NCBI GenBank assembly: GCA_013152105.1
Contig: JAADHA010000575.1
Span: 1-5,806, forward strand
DNA: 5,806 bases
Source: Oligoflexia bacterium
Lineage (GTDB): Bacteria; Myxococcota_A; UBA796; UBA2385
Direction: 5' to 3'
Of this stretch, positions 1 through 4,053 are shown one piece after another; positions within the stretch are counted from its first letter, which is position 1; each line of letters starts with the position of its first letter. The notes beneath the pieces are model-generated. The model was given only the letters and a program-made list of their open reading frames with translations, made no database searches and was not told the origin of the DNA. A program made the position numbers and the translations under genes.

Positions 1-219
1 CGCGGTGCTGACCACGCCCTGGTGCTGCCAGAAACGTCGCTCGGCCCCCCAAAAACAACCCATGCCGAAGACGATGGTCTGGAGCCCCGGGGCGAAGGGC
101 GGCCGCAAGGGCTGACCGTTCACGGCGTGGCGATCCGGTAGGGTGAAGGCGTAGGTCTCGCGGCCAGGAAGAGCCTGGTCGGGGCAGACCATCGCGGGCG
201 AGAAGAGGCGGTCGAACAC
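1..219 (-). CDS. msrA: Peptide-methionine (S)-S-oxide reductase, N-terminal part (cut by window edge)
   Basis: The enzyme reduces the S-epimer of methionine sulfoxide, free or in proteins, back to methionine, with thioredoxin as the usual reductant; it acts in the cytoplasm. Only the first 73 codons are present. They contain the family hallmark GMGCFWGAERRFW at about residues 52-64, with the nucleophilic Cys at residue 55, followed by QGVVSTA. The upstream part (ALPGR at 16-20, HAVNG at 31-35) resembles the N-terminal extension of the long E. coli-type MsrA. The start is a GTG at 219; a GGAGGA ribosome site sits just upstream (225-230), and an in-frame TGA at 235-237 excludes a longer start. 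The gene follows udp on the same strand after 51 bases with no obvious hairpin, so co-transcription is possible. Identity is secure; the catalytic core downstream of Cys55 is outside the window. Confidence 0.93.
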   Translation of the reverse strand, partial: MFDRLFSPAMVCPDQALPGRETYAFTLPDRHAVNGQPLRPPFAPGLQTIVFGMGCFWGAERRFWQHQGVVSTA

Positions 220-270
220 GGCAGTCCTCCGAGATCACCCCATAGCGCAGGAACAGCACGCGTCAGGCGC

Positions 271-1098
271 TCAGCCCCGGACCAGCTCCACCGCCGCCCG
301 CAAGCCGACCTGGATCGCCCGGTCTTCGGCCTGCGCGGCCGCTTTGCTGTCGGCCCAGTGCTCGCCGACCCCGATGACCGCCAGGATCGCGCCGGCCATG
401 ACGACGTCGAGGGCCAGCCCACCCTGGGAGATCGGGCGACGGTCGGCCCCAAAGACCTGGGCCAGCAGGAAGAGGTGGCTGCTCTCCATCTCGGTGGCCA
501 GGACACCGGCGGACTCCAGCATGGCCATGTAGCGCGCGTTCTGGTCGGCCAAGGGCCCGGTCGGGATCTCGCGACCGTAGAAGGCGTCCTTGGCGTGCAC
601 CAGCCCGCGGAAGGTCTGGTCGGCGAGGCCGAGCGCCACCGCGGCCTTGCCAAGGGCGTCGATCCAGGCGGGGTGGGCCACGGCGGGGACTTCGCGCGGG
701 ACCAGGGCGTCGCTGGCGCCCTCGTCGCGTACCGCACCGGTGGCGATGATGAGCGATCCCAGGCCGATCTGTTCAGGTTGGAGGCTGCCGCAGGTGCCGA
801 CCCGCAGCATGCTGCGTACGCCCAGGGCGCGAAGTTCACTGACGATGATGCCCAGGCTGGGACAGCCCATGCCGGTGCCCACCGCGCCGATGTCCACGGT
901 GAGGCCGTCATGGGTGAAGGTGCCGGTGTGGACGTCGTGGCGGCGAGGGTTGCGGTGGACCTGGGTGTCGTCGAAGTGAGCGGCGATCTTGCGCGCGCGG
1001 GTGATCGAGCCGGGAAGGATGAAGATCCGCCCGCTGCCGTCATTGCCGGCGACGACGTCTGGGGCGATCGCCAGGTGGTGGGCGTCGCGAGCGCTCAT
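271..1098 (-). CDS. udp: Uridine phosphorylase (PNP/UDP nucleoside phosphorylase family)
   Basis: Predicted to convert uridine plus phosphate to uracil plus ribose-1-phosphate in the cytoplasm (pyrimidine salvage). The 275-aa length fits the family (E. coli Udp is about 253 aa). Visible landmarks are the N-terminal phosphate-loop region ILPGSITRARKIA (27-39), a Gly-rich strand GAVGTGMGCPS (71-81), RVGTCGSLQP (99-108, matching the RIGTTGAIQP phosphate/ribose strand of E. coli Udp), AKDAFYGRE (169-177) and the ribose-binding ATEMESS (201-207). AKDAFYG and the ATEMES context resemble the Gram-positive-type Udp more than the E. coli type, whose GQER uracil-contact segment is not seen. Phosphorylase identity is therefore firm, but base preference is inferred. 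The ATG at 1098 is chosen because GGAG lies 7 bases upstream (1106-1109) and the homologous part begins shortly after; the open frame extends to 1359, but that part reads as Arg/Pro-rich shadow. Its ATG overlaps the stop of the PRTase gene. Confidence 0.9.
   Translation of the reverse strand: MSARDAHHLAIAPDVVAGNDGSGRIFILPGSITRARKIAAHFDDTQVHRNPRRHDVHTGTFTHDGLTVDIGAVGTGMGCPSLGIIVSELRALGVRSMLRVGTCGSLQPEQIGLGSLIIATGAVRDEGASDALVPREVPAVAHPAWIDALGKAAVALGLADQTFRGLVHAKDAFYGREIPTGPLADQNARYMAMLESAGVLATEMESSHLFLLAQVFGADRRPISQGGLALDVVMAGAILAVIGVGEHWADSKAAAQAEDRAIQVGLRAAVELVRG
1095..1098 (-). other. ATGA stop/start overlap coupling PRTase gene to udp
   Basis: The TGA of the PRTase gene (1097-1095) shares bases with the ATG of udp (1098-1096). 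Together with the GGAG at 1106-1109 inside the upstream gene, this is the classic arrangement for translational coupling. It fixes the operon order as PRTase then udp. Confidence 0.85.
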
Positions 1099-2228
1099 GA
1101 ACCGGCTCCGGCGGTCGCGTCGGGCATGAGACCACCCACGTCCTCCAGGCGCGCGATCCGCTCGCGACAGACCGCGGCCAGGGCCGAGGCCGAGGCGGCG
1201 TGGTGACCGCGGAAGAAGGCACGCTGTCGATGGAAGAGGTCGTCGAGGAACGCGTCCCCGACGCCCCGCCAGGTCTTCGCGCGGGCGGCCATGAAGTCGT
1301 CTCGCTGAAGCGATCCACCCTGGGGCCAACGCTCCAGCAGGGCGTCGCCCAGGGTCCACCCATCCTTGGCGAAGGCCAGCACCTGTTGCCAGTAGCCCAC
1401 GACGTCCTGGGCGTAGTGCGGGATGTCGAAGGCTCGCGAGCCCGCGTCGTAGATGGCACAGCGCTCGACCAGATAGCCAGGGCGATCGTACTGGCTGGCT
1501 TCGAGCTCGGGCGACAGCAGGGCACCCCGCCGCACCAGGTCTGTGCCGGGGATCCCGATCCGCAGCTCGGCCTTGCTGTCCACCAGCTTGAACTTGCCTT
1601 CGAGGTAGATCAGCACCGTGCGCTGGTAGTCCGGGAAGGCCTGGCGGAGGCGAGTGTCGATGGCGGCCAAGGCTTTTTCGGCCTTGTGGCAGCCGATGGT
1701 GAAGAAGACCAGCGAGCGCACCGATCCGCCTATCTTCACGATGTGGTCGATGATCACACGCAGTCCGTTCTCCATCGTCACACCGGTGGCGACGACGTCC
1801 CCCATGATCAACACCGCGTCCTTGGGGATGTCCAGCTTGCGGTACATGTCTTCCTTCACCGACCAGCGGCCGTCTTCGCGGTAGCGCTGGCTGCTCATGA
1901 AGGCCGAGCTGTGGCGGTTGAAGCCATAGGCGCTGTGCAGGGCCCGGCGCAGCTCGAAGTTCAGCCCGCCGCGCAGGAAGCTGACCACGCAGACCCGTTC
2001 TTCTGGGTGCTGGTCCAAGACCGATCGGAAGGGGGCGGTCACCAGCGCGGTCGTCATGCTGGCTTGCAAGGCCAGGTTGAAGGCAACACCCAGCAATTCT
2101 GGCTGGTTGCAGATGTTGCGCGTGCCGGCCGTGCTGACGACATAGCGTTCAACCGCGCCCTGGTGGTCACCGCGGACGGCGTACCAACTGGCGGCGGCGT
2201 TGCGTTTCACTCGCTCCAGGTACTGCAT
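1095..2228 (-). CDS. Phosphoribosyltransferase-fold protein, possible uracil/nucleobase salvage enzyme
   Basis: A 377-aa soluble protein. The middle carries a type I phosphoribosyltransferase core: VCVVSFLRGGLNFE (about 79-92) looks like the strand and pyrophosphate loop, and VLIMGDVVATGVT (139-151) is the PRPP-binding loop, followed by a helix and the strand SVRSLVFFTIGC (169-180). The first of the two acidic positions normally found in that loop is Gly143; only Asp144 remains. The C-terminal 170 residues are aromatic-rich and unrecognised, making the protein much longer than a simple UPRT (about 208 aa). The start is supported by GGAGAGG five bases upstream of the ATG. The gene ends inside the start of udp (ATGA), so the products are probably made together. 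By context it could turn the base released by Udp into a nucleotide (uracil + PRPP to UMP), but this is inference. It could equally be a regulator or a PRTase of another specificity. Confidence 0.75.
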   Translation of the reverse strand: MQYLERVKRNAAASWYAVRGDHQGAVERYVVSTAGTRNICNQPELLGVAFNLALQASMTTALVTAPFRSVLDQHPEERVCVVSFLRGGLNFELRRALHSAYGFNRHSSAFMSSQRYREDGRWSVKEDMYRKLDIPKDAVLIMGDVVATGVTMENGLRVIIDHIVKIGGSVRSLVFFTIGCHKAEKALAAIDTRLRQAFPDYQRTVLIYLEGKFKLVDSKAELRIGIPGTDLVRRGALLSPELEASQYDRPGYLVERCAIYDAGSRAFDIPHYAQDVVGYWQQVLAFAKDGWTLGDALLERWPQGGSLQRDDFMAARAKTWRGVGDAFLDDLFHRQRAFFRGHHAASASALAAVCRERIARLEDVGGLMPDATAGAGS

Positions 2229-2332
2229 GCGAACCTCTCCGGGGCTCTCTATGCGATGTCGGAGCGGACCGCAGCCGCCCTGATCCGGCCGCTCCCCCTA
2301 TGATGGGCAGCCGCATCTCCCCGGAGCCAGCC
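2229..2332. promoter_or_regulatory. Short divergent intergenic/leader region
   Basis: This region separates the minus-strand PRTase-udp operon from the plus-strand symporter gene, so both promoters must lie here or inside the flanking gene starts. On the minus strand a GGAGAGG ribosome site (2234-2240) precedes the PRTase ATG. On the plus strand TATGAT at 2299-2304 matches the bacterial -10 consensus at five of six positions, but no good -35 is seen 16-18 bases upstream (the sequence there is GC-only or nearly so). GGAG at 2323-2326 precedes the preferred GTG start of the symporter. No clear operator palindrome or riboswitch was recognised. Confidence 0.4.
2299..2304 (+). promoter_or_regulatory. 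Possible -10 hexamer (TATGAT) of the symporter promoter
   Basis: TATGAT is one base off TATAAT and stands out in GC-rich surroundings. If used, transcription would begin near 2311, leaving about 22 bases before the GTG start at 2333. It would also mean the tandem ATGs at 2300 and 2303 lie upstream of the transcript start. The lack of a convincing -35 keeps this tentative. Confidence 0.3.
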
Positions 2333-3727
2333 GTGCCACTTGTGCCACCCAGCGCCCCCCGCCAGCGCCTCGCCCTTCACTGGCAGATCCTGATCGGCAT
2401 GGCCGCTGGCCTGGTCGTCGGGCTGCTGGTCAATGCCTTCCAGGGACCGCTGGCTGACCTGGCCGCCAGCTCGGCCCTGGCCGCCTCGGTGATGGACTTC
2501 CTGGCGAAGGCGAACCAATTCGTCGGCGACCTCTTCCTGCGGGGGCTGCGCTTCATCGCCGTGCCCATCGTGCTGTTCAGCCTGGTGGTCGGGTCCAGCA
2601 GCCTCAATGACCTCAAGAAGCTGTCCCGGATCGGCGGACGCACCATCATCATCTACCTGCTGACGACCTCGCTGGCGATCACGGTGGGCCTTGTCCTGGC
2701 CAACATCACGCGGCCCGGCACGTGGCTCTCGCCCGAGCTGCGCGACCACCTCGCCACCGCCGCGGCGGACACGGTCTCGGACAAGCTCCAGGCGGCGGCG
2801 GCTCCAGATGTCTGGGCAACCCTGCTCAATATGGTGCCCCAGAACCCCTTCGCCGCGCTGGCCCAGGGAAATATGCTCCAGGTGGTCTTCCTGGCCCTGG
2901 CCATCGGCGCCGCTTTGACCCTGGTGCCCAAGGAAAAGGCGGAATTTGTCATCAAGGTGGCCGATGGGCTGACCGACGCGATCATCAAGCTGGTGGGCGC
3001 CATCATGCTGACCGCCCCGGTCGCGGTCTTCTGCCTGATCGCTGGCGTGATGGCGACCATGGGCATCCAGGTGCTCAGCGCGCTGTTGGTCTACAGCCTG
3101 ACGGTCATCGGCGGTCTGCTGATCATGACGCTGGGGGTCTACCCCCTTCTGCTCAAGGTGTTCTCGGGCGTGGGCCCTCGCCGCTTCTTCGAGGCGATTC
3201 TGCCCGCCCAGCTTCTGGCCTTCAGCAGCAGCAGCAGCTCGGCCACCCTGCCCGTCACGATGGAGTGCGTCGAGGGGCGCATGGGTGTGGGCGAGGACGT
3301 GACCAGCTTCGTGATCCCCCTGGGTGCGACCATCAATATGGACGGAACCGCGCTCTACCAGGGCGTGGCCGCGCTGTTCATCGCGCAGCTCTACGGGATC
3401 CCCCTGGACCTGGGAGCGCAGCTCACCATCGTCCTGACGGCGACCCTGGCCAGCGTCGGGACCGCGGGTGTGCCGGGCGTGGGGCTGATCATGCTGGTCA
3501 TCGTGCTCCAGGCGGTGGGCATCGGGGATGAGGCCATGAAGGGGGGCATCGCCATCATCTTCGGCGTGGATCGCCTGCTCGATATGTGCCGGACGACCAC
3601 CAATGTGACCGGAGACGCCATGGTCGCCACCGTGATCGCGGCGCGTGAGGGCGATCTGCTGACGGCCCAAGCCGTGGCCGACCGACGGGCAGAAAGGCAG
3701 GCGGTCGGCATGGACGAGAATCCCTGA
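2333..3727 (+). CDS. Dicarboxylate/acidic amino acid:cation symporter (DAACS/SLC1 family)
   Basis: An inner-membrane secondary transporter that imports glutamate/aspartate or C4-dicarboxylates with Na+ or H+; the family forms trimers with elevator-type transport domains. Numbered from the GTG start (464 aa): TM1 begins at HWQILIGMAAG (about 16-26); MVPQNPF (167-173) is a family motif; the serine-rich hairpin 1 tip FSSSSSSATLP spans 297-307; TM7 carries NMDGT (335-339); hairpin 2 has SVGTAGVPG (374-382); TM8 has DRLLDMCRTTTNVTGD (413-428). By comparison with GltPh, Asp417, Arg420, Thr421, Asn424 and Asp428 match the substrate and cation site. The retained Arg (Cys or Thr in neutral amino acid carriers) argues for an acidic substrate, and RTTTNV resembles glutamate transporters more than DctA. 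An upstream in-frame ATG at 2300 would give 475 aa but has no ribosome site, whereas GGAG sits 6 bases before the GTG. No substrate gene is adjacent, so the exact substrate is unproven. Confidence 0.93.
   Translation: MPLVPPSAPRQRLALHWQILIGMAAGLVVGLLVNAFQGPLADLAASSALAASVMDFLAKANQFVGDLFLRGLRFIAVPIVLFSLVVGSSSLNDLKKLSRIGGRTIIIYLLTTSLAITVGLVLANITRPGTWLSPELRDHLATAAADTVSDKLQAAAAPDVWATLLNMVPQNPFAALAQGNMLQVVFLALAIGAALTLVPKEKAEFVIKVADGLTDAIIKLVGAIMLTAPVAVFCLIAGVMATMGIQVLSALLVYSLTVIGGLLIMTLGVYPLLLKVFSGVGPRRFFEAILPAQLLAFSSSSSSATLPVTMECVEGRMGVGEDVTSFVIPLGATINMDGTALYQGVAALFIAQLYGIPLDLGAQLTIVLTATLASVGTAGVPGVGLIMLVIVLQAVGIGDEAMKGGIAIIFGVDRLLDMCRTTTNVTGDAMVATVIAAREGDLLTAQAVADRRAERQAVGMDENP
3224..3238 (+). 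repeat. (AGC)5 trinucleotide run coding for the hairpin-1 serines
   Basis: Five consecutive AGC codons followed by TCG encode the six serines of the symporter's re-entrant hairpin 1 (residues 298-303). The serine-rich motif is conserved in the family, so the run most likely reflects codon preference on a constrained motif rather than an unstable microsatellite. Confidence 0.8.
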
Positions 3728-3744
3728 TCGCTTAGGGCCCGACC

Positions 3745-4044
3745 ATGCTTCTCGTCCTCATCCTGGCCTGCTCGATCTCCGAAGACGCCTTCCCCGACGC
3801 CTTTGGGGGCGCCGCCTGCACGCGCCTGGAGCGCTGCGACAAGGGTGCCTACCAGGACACCTGGAGCGACCGCGCGGACTGCGTGAACGCGTGGGGCAGC
3901 ATCGCCCAGGTCTACCTGGACGCGGGCGATCTGCTCGGCGCTGTCTATGATCCGACGGCCGGCCACCAGTGCGTACACGACCTGCGCGGCGCCGACTGCG
4001 GCACCTTGGAGAGCGGCCAGATCGACTGCAATGTGTGGCAGTAG
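3745..4044 (+). CDS. Small cysteine-rich predicted lipoprotein, function unknown
   Basis: I do not recognise a family for this 99-aa product. It opens with a very short hydrophobic stretch MLLVLILAC. ILAC fits a relaxed lipobox with Cys9 as the lipidation site, though there is no basic n-region and only eight residues precede the Cys. The mature part has six more cysteines (25, 31, 46, 76, 85, 95), enough for three disulfides, which suits an extracytoplasmic protein, and is mildly acidic with Trp at 40, 50 and 98. The ATG at 3745 is the first start after an in-frame TAG at 3733-3735; only a weak AGGG precedes it. It starts 17 bases after the symporter stop, so it may share that transcript, and it ends 9 bases before the stop of the convergent repeat protein. 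Periplasmic or outer-membrane anchoring is inferred. Base composition and in-frame cysteine content support a real gene. Confidence 0.65.
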   Translation: MLLVLILACSISEDAFPDAFGGAACTRLERCDKGAYQDTWSDRADCVNAWGSIAQVYLDAGDLLGAVYDPTAGHQCVHDLRGADCGTLESGQIDCNVWQ

Positions 4045-4053
4045 CGCCGCGGC

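Noticed and set aside
220..270. Terminator or attenuator between udp and msrA
   Set aside because: Only a short ACGCGT palindrome (258-263) is present, with no stable stem followed by a T-run on the minus strand.
1099..1359. An upstream extension of udp by 87 codons
   Set aside because: The frame is open, but the extension is Arg/Pro/Gly-rich, overlaps the PRTase coding region and has no family similarity. The ATG at 1098 has GGAG and the ATGA overlap.
358..2303. Long plus-strand open frames (358-1206 and 1200-2303) antisense to udp and the PRTase gene
   Set aside because: The minus-strand frames carry clear family motifs and ribosome sites. The plus-strand translations are Gly/Asp/His/Gln/Ala-rich with no recognisable domain, which is typical of antisense shadows in GC-rich coding DNA.
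2249..3670. A 473-codon minus-strand open frame opposite the symporter
   Set aside because: Its translation is dominated by His, Asp, Gln, Gly and Arg with no motif, while the plus strand encodes a complete SLC1-type transporter over the same bases.
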